A stretch of 64,000 nucleotides of DNA from Gammaproteobacteria bacterium (GTDB lineage: Bacteria > Pseudomonadota > Gammaproteobacteria > Pseudomonadales > Azotimanducaceae), in contig REEU01000153.1 in the NCBI GenBank assembly GCA_007694905.1, forward strand, positions 1 through 64,000. The letters run 5' to 3'. The translations under genes were made by a program, and so were the position numbers. Position 1 is the first letter of the stretch; the number at the start of each line of letters is the position of its first letter. Positions 16,644 to 25,570 of this stretch are shown here, piece after piece. Under the pieces are notes generated by a model. That model had not been told where the DNA came from and ran no database searches. It was given only the letters and a program-made list of their open reading frames with translations.

Positions 16644-17273
16644 ATGACAAGGGCGAACGCGGATACGGTAGAACTGGCACCTGCGACGCCGGATCATCCT
16701 GGGCTCGTGGCGGAACTGATCCATGCCACGGAGCCTCACATCTTCGGCTATCTCCACGATCACGACATGCACCTGGTCCGGAGTCATCTCGGCTACCAAT
16801 GGCAGCAGCCCGACAGCCTGTTCTCGCACCGATTCTGCACGGCAGCGTTACTCGGCGAGGAGCTGATGGGTATCGAACTTGGTTTCGATGTTGTCCAGCA
16901 ACAGGCGGCGGCCGGTCCCATGGTGGCCTATGCCGAGGCCCACATGAGCGAGGCGCAGTTCGCTCATTTCGCCACCTGGTTCGACTATGGGCGCTTTGTC
17001 CTGCCGTCGGTTCCGGATGACGCCTGGTACCTGCAGCACCTGGCGGTGGTACCCGCAGCACGTGGCCGTGGTGTGGGCGAGCGCCTGCTGGCGAATGCCA
17101 TCGAACGCAGTCGGCAGGCCGGATACGGCCGGATACACCTGGATGTCTACGCGGCGAATCCGGCTGTACGCCTCTATGAGCGAGGTGGTTTCGAGGTCAT
17201 CGTGGAGACGCTGGTGCGGCCGCTGGAGCAGCACGGCATTCCGTTGCACTGGCGCATGGAGCGGAAGCTTTAG
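16644..17273 (+). CDS. GNAT-family N-acetyltransferase
   Basis: 209-residue acetyltransferase. The acetyl-CoA-binding motif A is LQHLAVVPAARGRGVGERLL (near residues 133-152), followed by the C-terminal IHLDVYAANPAVRLYERGGF typical of GNAT motif B. The N-terminal region (residues 10-80) is longer than in minimal GNATs and includes HIFGYLHDHDMH. An AAGGAGAGAAGGGC stretch precedes the ATG. The acceptor substrate is unknown. Confidence 0.85.
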   Translation: MTRANADTVELAPATPDHPGLVAELIHATEPHIFGYLHDHDMHLVRSHLGYQWQQPDSLFSHRFCTAALLGEELMGIELGFDVVQQQAAAGPMVAYAEAHMSEAQFAHFATWFDYGRFVLPSVPDDAWYLQHLAVVPAARGRGVGERLLANAIERSRQAGYGRIHLDVYAANPAVRLYERGGFEVIVETLVRPLEQHGIPLHWRMERKL

Positions 17274-17308
17274 CCCGCCCCCGTGGTGTCACGGGTCGCG
17301 AGATTGGA

Positions 17309-17378
17309 GTCCCGGGCAGACCGCTACGCATCCTGTCCGCTGCCCGTCGTTCAGGACGCCGGCCGATCTGCCCGGGAC
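17309..17378. other. Spaced perfect inverted repeat between convergent genes
   Basis: GTCCCGGGCAGA at 17309-17320 is matched by its exact complement TCTGCCCGGGAC at 17367-17378, with 46 bases between. It lies in the 182-base convergent gap between the acetyltransferase and the papain-like gene. No T-run follows on either strand. It could be a protein-binding site or a structured 3' end. Confidence 0.55.
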
Positions 17379-17455
17379 GGATTACAGGCTAGGGTGTGGG
17401 CGAGTCCGCCACCTTGATCCAGATCAGCAAAAGCCCGGTTTCTCCTCGGCCGAGG

Positions 17456-18889
17456 TCATAGCCACCGCAGTCGTACCATGCGGTCTATGGCGTCCTGGAT
17501 CGCCGACTCCCCGAGCATGGCGTCGAGCGCGAAGGTTTCGCGTCCATCGAGGTAGCGCTGAACGTTCGGCAGCAGTCGGCGCACCGCCCGGCCGAGATCG
17601 GCTTCCACGGGTGCAATGATGGCGAGCATCGGGTCGGGGCCGCGCGGCAGACTCAGGTGGTCGAAGCCCATGATCCTGGAAATGATCCTGCCCAGCCCGC
17701 TGCGACGGCGCATATGGCCGATACCCCAGTGGTTGATGTGGTGCATCAGAGGCATTCGGCTGGTGTCGAGTCGACCCCGCTCGAACAGGCGTCGGAAGCC
17801 AACCTCCACCAGTTCGCGAGCAAGAAGTCGGGGAAACTGATTGTTGTCCACCCACCCGACACAGCTGAAATCCGGATTGAGCAGAAAATCCACGGGTGCG
17901 AAAAATGGTTCGTACTCGTGATAACCGAGTCGAGCGAGGTTGTCCCGTATCCCTGGATGGCCGATGCGGCTCAGTGCAGGGATGGGTGGCAGGCCGATGC
18001 GCTGGTACACCACTTGCGCGAGGCTGGTGCAGCTTACGTACAGGGGGTCAGGATCACAGGTGTAGAAGTTGTAGCCCCGGGCCTGGGCAATGGCGTCATG
18101 CGCTGCCGCGCTTACTTCGTCGCCGTGTTCGGGCAGGATGTCGCGATGCCGATACACCTCCGCGTAGGCCACGTAGCGTGCATTCAGGAAAACGTTCAAG
18201 GGCACGGCCCGCAACCCTTTCTCGTAGGTCTCGACTACGGCTGGAAAACGCTTGCCATCGGCGCTGAGCACCGCGAATACGGCGGCATGGGGACAGTAAC
18301 CCTTGGGCTCGCTGAGCGAGGTGTATACGGAGTTGCCGTCGAGGTTGACGTTGGCGAGCAGGATGTCCCCAGGCTGCAGTTCCAGGCCCCGATAGCGCAC
18401 CCGATTGCCCTCGAACGCGTACTCCGCGAAGCCGTCAATCTGCTGCCACTTGCTGAAGGGCCAAGCGCTGGCGCGGTTGACCTTGATCTTCAGATCCATG
18501 TCGGGGCCGGCGAGCAGATGGTGTTCCGGCGCATCCGGCAGCCGCAGGCCCTGGTTGGCGAATACGGCGCCGAGCAGGGATCGATCCTGGAGTACGGCTG
18601 CGAGCCGCTGACGCTGGCGGTTATCAAGATAGAGGTTGAGTGCCGCTAAGTTGCTGACGAGCTGGATGGGATCGAGTCGGCCTCGCGCCGACTCCTGCTC
18701 GGCGGCGTTGAGCAGCCGCTCGAGTACCCGTGCCCGCCAGTGGGACTTGGCCAGCTTGGCGCCGAGGACGGCACGAGCGTCGCCCTCAGCGCGCGGAAAG
18801 TCCAGGTAGGCCTGGTTGTTGTCTGCGATGTGCTTGCCGAGTTCCATGGGACAGGCGGTGGCGGGGAGCACCGGATGAAAGGCGGTCAT
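17456..18889 (-). CDS. Papain-like hydrolase of the YiiX/YebB type
   Basis: 477-residue protein. A permuted NlpC/P60-like (YiiX/YebB, C92-like) segment is suggested by ELQPGDILLANVNLDG, the His-containing GYCPHAAVFAVL, VVETYEKGLRAVPLNVFL, and later the Cys-containing LYVSCTSLAQVVYQRIGL. His precedes Cys, as expected for the permuted fold. The N-terminal 150 and C-terminal 150 residues are of unknown function. ATG at 18889 is chosen for its AGAGG seven bases upstream. No signal peptide is clear. An amidase or thioesterase acting on lipid or peptidoglycan is possible; confidence in the activity is modest. Confidence 0.65.
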   Translation of the reverse strand: MTAFHPVLPATACPMELGKHIADNNQAYLDFPRAEGDARAVLGAKLAKSHWRARVLERLLNAAEQESARGRLDPIQLVSNLAALNLYLDNRQRQRLAAVLQDRSLLGAVFANQGLRLPDAPEHHLLAGPDMDLKIKVNRASAWPFSKWQQIDGFAEYAFEGNRVRYRGLELQPGDILLANVNLDGNSVYTSLSEPKGYCPHAAVFAVLSADGKRFPAVVETYEKGLRAVPLNVFLNARYVAYAEVYRHRDILPEHGDEVSAAAHDAIAQARGYNFYTCDPDPLYVSCTSLAQVVYQRIGLPPIPALSRIGHPGIRDNLARLGYHEYEPFFAPVDFLLNPDFSCVGWVDNNQFPRLLARELVEVGFRRLFERGRLDTSRMPLMHHINHWGIGHMRRRSGLGRIISRIMGFDHLSLPRGPDPMLAIIAPVEADLGRAVRRLLPNVQRYLDGRETFALDAMLGESAIQDAIDRMVRLRWL

Positions 18890-18980
18890 GGGAGAACCTC
18901 TGCCGGGTTTCACGCATCGGGCGTAGGCGGGGCCGATGGGCGGGCAAAAACGCGATGCGCCGATGATAGCGGCGAGGCGC

Positions 18981-19010
18981 AGAAAAAAAAGCCCGCAGCG
19001 GTTTCGGGCC
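18981..19010 (-). terminator. Rho-independent terminator
   Basis: On the minus strand, GGCCCGAAACCGCTGCGGGC (GCCCG pairing with CGGGC) is followed by eight T residues (18983-18990 as A on the plus strand). It lies 20 bases after the stop of the small gene at 19030-19308 and supports that gene as a real transcript end. Confidence 0.75.
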
Positions 19011-19029
19011 TTGTCAGGAGAGAGAGCGG

Positions 19030-19308
19030 TCAGGCGGCCCGACTGGAGAGAGATGGCGAGTCAGGCGCCTGTTGGTCATCGATCCACTGGCCAGAGGTCG
19101 ATGGTGGGGAGGTGGGGTCTGCGCGTGTGATCCGATCGGGGGAGGCTTCATCCGGATCAGCCAGCAGGACGGTTCGCAGACCACCAAGGTTCAGTGCATC
19201 AGCAATGCCGACCCAGGCATCAAAACTGTCCGCGAGCCAACCACCGATCACCGGGAAGCGCTCGAGAGCGTCCTGAGGTGACGTTGGATCTGCCGGATTG
19301 CGTTGCAT
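19030..19308 (-). CDS. Small hypothetical protein
   Basis: 92-residue protein of no family I recognise. The first 55 residues read like a folded domain with amphipathic segments (LERFPVIGGWLADSFDAWVG, ALNLGGLRTVLLADPDE). The last 35 are Ser/Pro/Asp-rich and probably disordered. There is no signal peptide or membrane segment. Support comes from the canonical terminator 20 bases downstream and a GTGAGG ribosome-binding stretch upstream of the ATG. Neighbouring genes give no functional hint. Confidence 0.55.
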   Translation of the reverse strand: MQRNPADPTSPQDALERFPVIGGWLADSFDAWVGIADALNLGGLRTVLLADPDEASPDRITRADPTSPPSTSGQWIDDQQAPDSPSLSSRAA

Positions 19309-19665
19309 CGTATCGGCCTCACTGCGGTTGGATGTCTATTCCTGGACCCATTGTGGTCCAAGTTAACGAATCAAATATTGCGCCAAGTCCTGCCGGACGC
19401 TCTTCCAGTGCTGAGCCAAGCGCCCCGCGAGTCTTTGGCTGAGAAGAAAAGGCCATATTAATCATGGCCCTAGCTTCTTCTCCTGGTCTGCCTCGGGCGC
19501 TGCAGCGAAGTCCGTGGCAGCGCATACCGTCGCGCCGTCGCGGCGATCTGCGACGCGCAGGAACGATGCTTCGTGGCGCATTGTGCAATGGACGCGCACC
19601 AGGACGATGCAGCGGCGGGGAGTATAGCGGAATCCTGGCCGCTGTCACGGGGCAGTCCCGATTGC
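19309..19665. other. Intergenic region upstream of the small gene
   Basis: 357 bases between the small gene and the symporter, both on the minus strand. It contains the long inverted repeat at 19441-19482 and an AT-rich patch at 19360-19385 (GTTAACGAATCAAATATTG). That patch is the best candidate for the small gene's promoter, though no confident -35/-10 pair could be assigned. Confidence 0.45.
19441..19482 (-). terminator. Long two-tier inverted repeat, probable terminator
   Basis: GAGAAGAA (19441-19448) pairs with TTCTTCTC (19475-19482), and inside it GGCCAT (19451-19456) pairs with ATGGCC (19464-19469). Read on the minus strand, the inner stem is followed by TTTTCTTCT, as in a factor-independent terminator. 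It lies about 185 bases after the symporter stop. Confidence 0.55.
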
Positions 19666-21276
19666 TCAGTTTGCGGCCAGAATCGTGAAGCCTGCGCCGA
19701 CTGCCAGGATCACCATGGCCCATGCCACAAGGCCCAGATAGGCGGGCCACCAGGCTCGCTGCAGACCGCTCCGGTCGAAGGTGGGCGCAGGTTGGCGCGG
19801 ACGGGCGCCTGCCGATGCAAGGATCAGGGCGGTTGCGCTGGTGACGACGAAGCCGGTCACGTTCCACCATAGCCATGAGATGTCCGGGTGAAAGAGCCAG
19901 AGCCAGATGTTGACTGCGAAGCCGGCTGCGAGGCCGCAGAGGACGCCGAACTCCCGCGTTCGGCGGGTCAGCAGGCCCAGCAGGAAGACCGCCAGCAGCG
20001 GGCCGTTGATGAGTGAGCCGATCATGTTGATCGCCACGAGCACCGAGTCAGCAATGGTCTCGACGAGAAACGCCATGCCTACGGTCAACAGGCCCCAGGC
20101 GACCGTCAGCAGCTTGGCCAGCAGGAACTCACGGCGCTCGGGCAGTGGCTTGGAACGAAAGCGCCTTACGAGGTCTTCCATGGTGGTGGCGGACAAGGCG
20201 TTCAGCACCGAGTCCAGTGATGACATGGCCGCAGCAAACAGGCCCACCATAACCAGTCCGACCAGACCTGGAGGAAACTGTTCGAACACGAACTGCGGCA
20301 CGGCGAGGTTGTAGTTCGGAGCCTGCTCACCGCCTCCGGTGTCCCGCAGCGGCAGGCGTTCGACGAAGCCCGGGTCGGCGGTCGCGTAGGCCGCGAGGCA
20401 GACGCCGAGCAGGCAGTAACTCAGCACCAGAGGAAAGCGCAGGAGGCCATTGAGAAGCAGTGCGCGATTGCCGTCCGCCACGGTCCGGGACGCCAGCAGG
20501 CGCTGGGTCTGGCTCTGGTCGCAGCCGTAGTAGCTCACGTAGAGGAACAGCCCCCCGATGAGCATGGGCCAGAACGCGTAGTCATGCCCATCACCCCATC
20601 CGGTGTGATTGAAGTCCAGACTCGTCAGGCGTTCTGCGGGAACCGTACTGACGACGGCCCTGACCCCGCCGAGGGCGTCGACCGCAACCCAGATCGCCAG
20701 CAGGATGGCGCCGCTGAGGACAATGAGCTGAATCACGTCGCTGACGATGACGGCGCGCAGACCACCGATGGCGTCGTAGATGATGGTCACGGCCGCAAGC
20801 AGCAGTACGGCCGTGAGAAAGTCGGTTTCCAGGCAGACCGCAAGCACTAGGCCGATTCCGTACACGGTGACGCCGGTAGCGAAGGCTCGGACCAGCTGGA
20901 ACACCAGGGACATCACGATGCGGGTCGTAAGGCCGAAGCGTTGTTCCAGATAGGCGTAGACGGAAACCAGACGGAGCTGGCGCAGGGTAGGGAGAATCAG
21001 CGCCATGATCACGATCATGGCCAGGGGTACCGCAAGCTCGTACTGCAGCCACAGCAACCCGCCGCCGACGGAGAATGCGACGAACGCCGGGGCCCCGAGA
21101 ATACTGTTGGTGGAACACTGGGTCGCCATGGTCGACAGGGCTATGCTGACCGGGCCCGAGCGATTGCCTGCAAGGTAGTAGTCACGCCGATCGCGCTGGC
21201 CGCGGGCGATGTACACGGCGAGCAGGATCATGCCCGTGAGATAGACGATCACGACCCACCAGTCGAGGTGGGTCAT
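19666..21276 (-). CDS. Sodium:solute symporter (SSS/SLC5 family)
   Basis: 536-residue inner-membrane symporter with about 13-14 hydrophobic segments. The opening HLDWWVVIVYLTGMILLAVY is followed by YYLAGNRSGPVSIALSTMAT and STNSILGAPAFVAFSVGGG, a pattern of SSS sugar/solute transporters. YVSYYGCDQSQTQRLLASRT is a conserved loop of SGLT-like members. ATG at 21276 is preferred; the frame upstream to 21441 has no hydrophobic or conserved content. It faces away from the glucosylglycerate cluster, and uptake of a solute or sugar is plausible but not shown. Confidence 0.85.
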   Translation of the reverse strand: MTHLDWWVVIVYLTGMILLAVYIARGQRDRRDYYLAGNRSGPVSIALSTMATQCSTNSILGAPAFVAFSVGGGLLWLQYELAVPLAMIVIMALILPTLRQLRLVSVYAYLEQRFGLTTRIVMSLVFQLVRAFATGVTVYGIGLVLAVCLETDFLTAVLLLAAVTIIYDAIGGLRAVIVSDVIQLIVLSGAILLAIWVAVDALGGVRAVVSTVPAERLTSLDFNHTGWGDGHDYAFWPMLIGGLFLYVSYYGCDQSQTQRLLASRTVADGNRALLLNGLLRFPLVLSYCLLGVCLAAYATADPGFVERLPLRDTGGGEQAPNYNLAVPQFVFEQFPPGLVGLVMVGLFAAAMSSLDSVLNALSATTMEDLVRRFRSKPLPERREFLLAKLLTVAWGLLTVGMAFLVETIADSVLVAINMIGSLINGPLLAVFLLGLLTRRTREFGVLCGLAAGFAVNIWLWLFHPDISWLWWNVTGFVVTSATALILASAGARPRQPAPTFDRSGLQRAWWPAYLGLVAWAMVILAVGAGFTILAAN

Positions 21277-21482
21277 GTTTATGTCCGATGCCGAAGTCGA
21301 GCTCACGTTGCTGTGAACCTGGGGTTCGCTACAGCAGCGCGATCTGCCACGATTACCGACACCTTGCGCGGCTGTGGCAACATGAACCCGAGCGTGGACG
21401 GGAGCCATGTCACCCTGGCAAGGCCGACGAACGGGATCCACGCGCGCGTGGGTCGCTTGGGTATTGATGTGGAAGAAACGAC

Positions 21483-23273
21483 TTGAATCTCCAAGGCCCC
21501 AATCTCGAAGTCTCGCGTACCGGTTTCGCGCAGCGGGTGCACGCGCTGCGGAATCTGCTTGCGCAGATCTATGGTGCCGATGCGGGCGCGGATGTCCTCC
21601 ATACCATCCTCGAGACCATTGCCGAATGCCGGAACTCCCTGCCGGATGGCATACGTCCGCAGCAACTGCGGCCGGGGCGCTGGTCTGCCGAAGACGTGGT
21701 GCTCGTCACTTACGGCAACACGCTCTCGCAGCCGGACGAAGCGCCGCTTGCCACGCTGCACCGCTTCCTCGGAAGCCGGCTCGAGGGGGTGGTGAATGCG
21801 GTGCATGTGTTGCCGTTCTTTCCATTCAGCTCGGACGATGGCTTCTCGGTCATCGACTTCTACAGCGTCGATCCGGCACTGGGCGACTGGTCGGACATCA
21901 GCGCCCTGAGCCAGGACTTCGCCTTGATGGCAGATCTGGTCATCAACCATGTTTCCCGGGAAAGCCTGTGGTTCATGGATTTCGTCAACGATCGTGAACC
22001 CGGTCGCGGCTTCTTCCTTGCACTGGAACCGGGCACGGACCTGACCCGGGTCGTGCGACCCCGAAACACGCCGCTGCTGGTGCCGATACACACCTACCGT
22101 GGCCTGCGTCACGTCTGGGCCACGTTCAGCGAGGATCAGATCGATCTCGATTTTAGCCAGCCGCGCGTGCTTGCGGAGATGGTGCGAGTGCTCTGCCACT
22201 ATCTGCGCGCCGGTGCACGGATGGTGCGCCTGGATGCCATTGCCTACCTCTGGAAGGAGCTTGGAACACCTTGCATTCACCATCCCAACACCCATGCGGT
22301 GGTGTGCATATTGCGTCTTGTGAGCGAGCTGTTGTGCCCTCCGGATGAGGATCCGGTGGTTCTCGTCACCGAAACCAATGTTCCCCATAGTGAGAACGTC
22401 AGTTACTTCGGCGCCGGTGACGAGGCGCACATGGTCTACCAGTTCTCGCTGGCGCCGCTGGTGCTGCACGCCCTCGTGCGAGGGAGCAGCCGTTATCTGA
22501 TGCAGTGGGGCGCGGTGCTGGAGCCACCGCCTCGCGGCTGCACCTTCCTCAACTTCATCGCGTCCCACGACGGAATCGGCCTGCGGCCGGCGGAAGGCCT
22601 TGTCCCCGAAGAGGACCTGCGAGGACTGGTGGAGCTGATGCACGAATTCGGCGGCTTCGTCAGCATGCGTATGCTGGCAGACGGCACCCAGCGGCCCTAT
22701 GAGATCAATATTTCCCTGTTCGATGCGCTGCGGGGAACGTTTGCGGGCGAGGATCACTGGCAGGTGGAACGCTTCCTGTGCAGCCAGGCGATTGCAATGA
22801 GCCTGCAGGGTGTTCCGGCGCTCTACATACACAGCCTGCTGGCGACGCCGAACGATCTCGAAGGCGTCGACCGCAGCGGTCGTACGCGTTCGATCAACCG
22901 CAGACAGTGTCAACTCGAGGACGTGGATGCGCTGCTTGGGGATCTGCGCACGCCCACGGCGCGGGTGTTCGGGGCGTTGACTGCGCTGCTGCGGTTGCGG
23001 CGCACGCTGCCGGCGTTTTCTCCTGATGCGAGGCAGCGCTTCGTCCCGCTCGGAGACAGCTGGGTGACCCTGGTCAGGGGTGATGGCGTCGATGCGGTTG
23101 CTGTAGTGATCAACGTGACCGCAGGTACCAAGCATCTTGATGCAGCCGCCCTCGGTGCACTTGGCTGCGCTGAGCTGGTCGTGGACCGGATTCGCGACCA
23201 GGCCTTCGCCATTGTCGACGGGATCGATGTGGCGCCTTATCGCTGTCTCTGGCTGCAAGGCTACGCTGCCTGA
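21483..23273 (+). CDS. GH13_18 glycoside phosphorylase, probably glucosylglycerate-acting
   Basis: 596-residue alpha-amylase-fold enzyme of the sucrose-phosphorylase subfamily. The catalytic triad is visible: nucleophile Asp251 in MVRLDAIAYLWKELG, acid/base Glu297 in VVLVTETNVPHSENV, and transition-state Asp363 in FIASHDGIG. LPFFPFSSDDGFSVIDF is the family's substrate-pocket strand. It stops exactly where the convergent gpgS gene stops, and gpgS plus an HAD phosphatase make glucosylglycerate. Reversible phosphorolysis of glucosylglycerate is therefore more likely than of sucrose. TTG at 21483 appears to be the only nearby start. Confidence 0.85.
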   Translation: MNLQGPNLEVSRTGFAQRVHALRNLLAQIYGADAGADVLHTILETIAECRNSLPDGIRPQQLRPGRWSAEDVVLVTYGNTLSQPDEAPLATLHRFLGSRLEGVVNAVHVLPFFPFSSDDGFSVIDFYSVDPALGDWSDISALSQDFALMADLVINHVSRESLWFMDFVNDREPGRGFFLALEPGTDLTRVVRPRNTPLLVPIHTYRGLRHVWATFSEDQIDLDFSQPRVLAEMVRVLCHYLRAGARMVRLDAIAYLWKELGTPCIHHPNTHAVVCILRLVSELLCPPDEDPVVLVTETNVPHSENVSYFGAGDEAHMVYQFSLAPLVLHALVRGSSRYLMQWGAVLEPPPRGCTFLNFIASHDGIGLRPAEGLVPEEDLRGLVELMHEFGGFVSMRMLADGTQRPYEINISLFDALRGTFAGEDHWQVERFLCSQAIAMSLQGVPALYIHSLLATPNDLEGVDRSGRTRSINRRQCQLEDVDALLGDLRTPTARVFGALTALLRLRRTLPAFSPDARQRFVPLGDSWVTLVRGDGVDAVAVVINVTAGTKHLDAAALGALGCAELVVDRIRDQAFAIVDGIDVAPYRCLWLQGYAA

Positions 23274-24527
23274 TCAGAGGGCGCGCTGCGCGACCACCCG
23301 CAGACTGGAACGGGCCTCCCGATAGTCCTGGTCGACGGCGGCGTGAAGCTGATCGAAGATGTCCGGCAGGGCGCTTCGGACCCGGTTCCAGCTGGGGATG
23401 AAGGGCGTTTCCTGAGGCTTGTCGAGAAAGATCTCCCCCGCAGTGAGGATGTTGGCGGCAAACAGCTCCACCGCCCGCTCCTCCTTGTCGCGATCTAGAG
23501 TCAGGCCGTTGATGAGAGCGTCGTTGTAGTAGCTCTGCACGAAGTCGAGAGCCATGCGGTAGTAGGTCGCCTTGATGGTGCGGATCGTACCCATGTCGAA
23601 CACTTCCCCCGTGGTCGCGAGCTTGCGGAACAGAGCCTTAGCGATATCCGTGCTCATGCGGGCAAGGCCTGCGCCCGGGTCGTCTACTGAAAGCGGTTGA
23701 TGTTTGTGGTCGTAGTTGTCTGCAATGTCCACTTGGCATACCTGTTGACTGCCGTAGTTGCGGAATATCTCGGAGAGAACGCCGATCTCGAGTCCCCAGT
23801 CGCTGGGTATGCGCAGGTCGCGCAGAACGTCCACCTGCATGGAGAATTCGCCTGCCAGCGGATAGCGGAAGCTGTCCAGGTACTCGAGGAAGGGGTTGTG
23901 GCCGAGGACCTGCCTCAGCGCACGACTCAGCGGAGTCACGAGCAGGCGACAGACACGGCCATTGAGTTGTCCGGATGCAACCCGCGGGTAGTAGCCTTTG
24001 CAGAAAGCGTAATTGAACAGTGGGTTCACAACTGGATAGATCAGCCGAGCCAGCATGCGGCGGTCGTAGGTGAGGATGTCACAGTCGTGCAGGGCGACGG
24101 CCTGGGCGATGCCGGAGGCCTGAATGTAGCCGAGGCAGTACCAGACGTTGCGTCCCTTGCCGAGTTCCATGGGCGCGAGCCCACGCTCGGCGAGACTGGC
24201 GTCGATCGCCGCAAGGCGCGGACCGTCGTTCCACAGGATTCGATGGTGCTGTGGCAGGCGGCCGAAATACCGCACCGCATGGCGGTACTGCTCCTCGTTG
24301 GCGCGGTCGAGTCCGATCACGATTTGACTGAGGTAGGGCACCTTGGCCAATTCATCGACGATGTGGCCCAGTGCGGGGCCCTCGAGTTCGGAAAACAGAC
24401 TCGGGAGCACCAGCGCCATGGGACGGTGGCGGGCGAACTGGACCAGTTCGGATTCGAGATCCTCGAGGGGGCGATGGGCGAGTTGATGCAGGGTGGTGAT
24501 GATTCCGTTCTGAAAGAAATCACTCAT
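23274..24527 (-). CDS. gpgS: Glucosyl-3-phosphoglycerate synthase (GT81)
   Basis: 417-residue GT-A glycosyltransferase that transfers glucose from a nucleotide sugar to 3-phosphoglycerate, the first step to glucosylglycerate. Visible are the family start FFQNGIITTLHQLAHR, the nucleotide pocket PSLFSELEGPALGHIVDELA, GLDRANEEQYRHA, and the metal-binding AVALHDCDILTY. SDWGLEIGVLSEIF matches the later conserved block. ATG at 24527 has GGAGG six bases upstream and overlaps the phosphatase stop by four bases, so the two are coupled. Confidence 0.9.
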   Translation of the reverse strand: MSDFFQNGIITTLHQLAHRPLEDLESELVQFARHRPMALVLPSLFSELEGPALGHIVDELAKVPYLSQIVIGLDRANEEQYRHAVRYFGRLPQHHRILWNDGPRLAAIDASLAERGLAPMELGKGRNVWYCLGYIQASGIAQAVALHDCDILTYDRRMLARLIYPVVNPLFNYAFCKGYYPRVASGQLNGRVCRLLVTPLSRALRQVLGHNPFLEYLDSFRYPLAGEFSMQVDVLRDLRIPSDWGLEIGVLSEIFRNYGSQQVCQVDIADNYDHKHQPLSVDDPGAGLARMSTDIAKALFRKLATTGEVFDMGTIRTIKATYYRMALDFVQSYYNDALINGLTLDRDKEERAVELFAANILTAGEIFLDKPQETPFIPSWNRVRSALPDIFDQLHAAVDQDYREARSSLRVVAQRAL

Positions 24528-25354
24528 GTCTCGCCTCCAGGGTCCTCGCGCAGCAGGCGCTCGATGCATTGTTGCCATCCGGCAGGTCCCGGCAACGGAG
24601 AGCGGATCACGCCTTCGCGGCGCTTGAGCGGCATCCAGCTTGCGTCCGGCCGGCGGATCACGACGGCCAGATCCGCCAGTTGCAACATTTCTGCATCGTT
24701 GGGGCTGTCGCCGGCTGCGATGACGCGATAACGCACGTCCGGATGGGCAGCGGTGAAGCGGCCGACCAGTTCCCGCATGGCCTCAGCCTTGTCGATACGG
24801 GGCATGATGTGAAGGAAGCGGCCGCCGCTGACCGCGCGCAGGCCTGCGCGCTCGAGTTCCGCAATGAAGTCCTGGCGAATCGCTTCGGAGCCTTCCCATA
24901 CTCCAGGTTCCGAGCCGTGGCGCTGTCGGGCGCGCTGAGCGGCGATTTCATCGAGTCCGGTGAGGGTGGCGACCTCTCTTGCCGTCATGTCGCCGAAGCC
25001 ACGGAACGGAAACTGATGACGTTCACGCAGGCGCGTCAGCGTGGCGCGGATCTCGGCATACGTCGGGCCGAAATGTTCGATTCGCAGGGGCGCTTGCGGG
25101 TTCGGGGTGGCGTTGTTGCGAAAATAATCTTCCGGGAGTGCGAGGCCGGCGCCATTCTCGAAGATGAGCGGATCGCTGATGTCCATGGCGCGTCGGAGCA
25201 GCCGCATTTCGGCGAGGGTCTTGCTCGACGTCAGGATGAGCGGAATGCCTCGTTCCCGGATCTCGGCCAGGATGGGACGGGCGTCATCGAAGCGATAATG
25301 CTCATCGAGCAGCGTGCCGTCGAGGTCTGTGAAGATGAGGAACTGCGTCCTCAT
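24524..25354 (-). CDS. HAD phosphatase, mannosyl/glucosyl-3-phosphoglycerate type
   Basis: 276-residue HAD-superfamily Cof-type phosphatase. Motif I is FTDLDGTLLDEHYRFD, motif II TSSKTLAEMR, and motif IV AAGDSPNDAEML. Its features (SDPLIFENGAG, GFGDMTAREVATLTG) fit the mannosyl-3-phosphoglycerate phosphatase family, whose members also act on glucosyl-3-phosphoglycerate. Coupling to gpgS makes dephosphorylation to glucosylglycerate, an osmolyte, the likely job. ATG at 25354 begins directly at the catalytic strand; the frame extends nine codons further upstream. Confidence 0.88.
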   Translation of the reverse strand: MRTQFLIFTDLDGTLLDEHYRFDDARPILAEIRERGIPLILTSSKTLAEMRLLRRAMDISDPLIFENGAGLALPEDYFRNNATPNPQAPLRIEHFGPTYAEIRATLTRLRERHQFPFRGFGDMTAREVATLTGLDEIAAQRARQRHGSEPGVWEGSEAIRQDFIAELERAGLRAVSGGRFLHIMPRIDKAEAMRELVGRFTAAHPDVRYRVIAAGDSPNDAEMLQLADLAVVIRRPDASWMPLKRREGVIRSPLPGPAGWQQCIERLLREDPGGET

Positions 25355-25570
25355 GGCCACCGCCCTGCGTGCGATATCCACGGATCAACGCTCCGCCGAG
25401 CCCTTGCGGGCAATAGCGGGGTGCAAGCAGAACCCGTGCCACGTCCCACAGCCACCGGGAGCGCCCCGAGGCGCCGGAATACAGCGCTTGCGGATTGTTT
25501 TGTATGATCCAGGCTTGTGCCTGACTGCCGCGTTGCACCAAAGAGGTGCGCGATCTGCGGGGCCTTGGCT

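Noticed and set aside
17274-17455. tRNA gene in the convergent gap
   Set aside because: The 12-base arms pair only with each other; no D-, anticodon- or T-arm arrangement could be built.
21303-23258. 651-codon minus-strand frame opposite the GH13 phosphorylase
   Set aside because: Long but antisense to a gene with complete catalytic residues; it is a high-GC artefact without family features.
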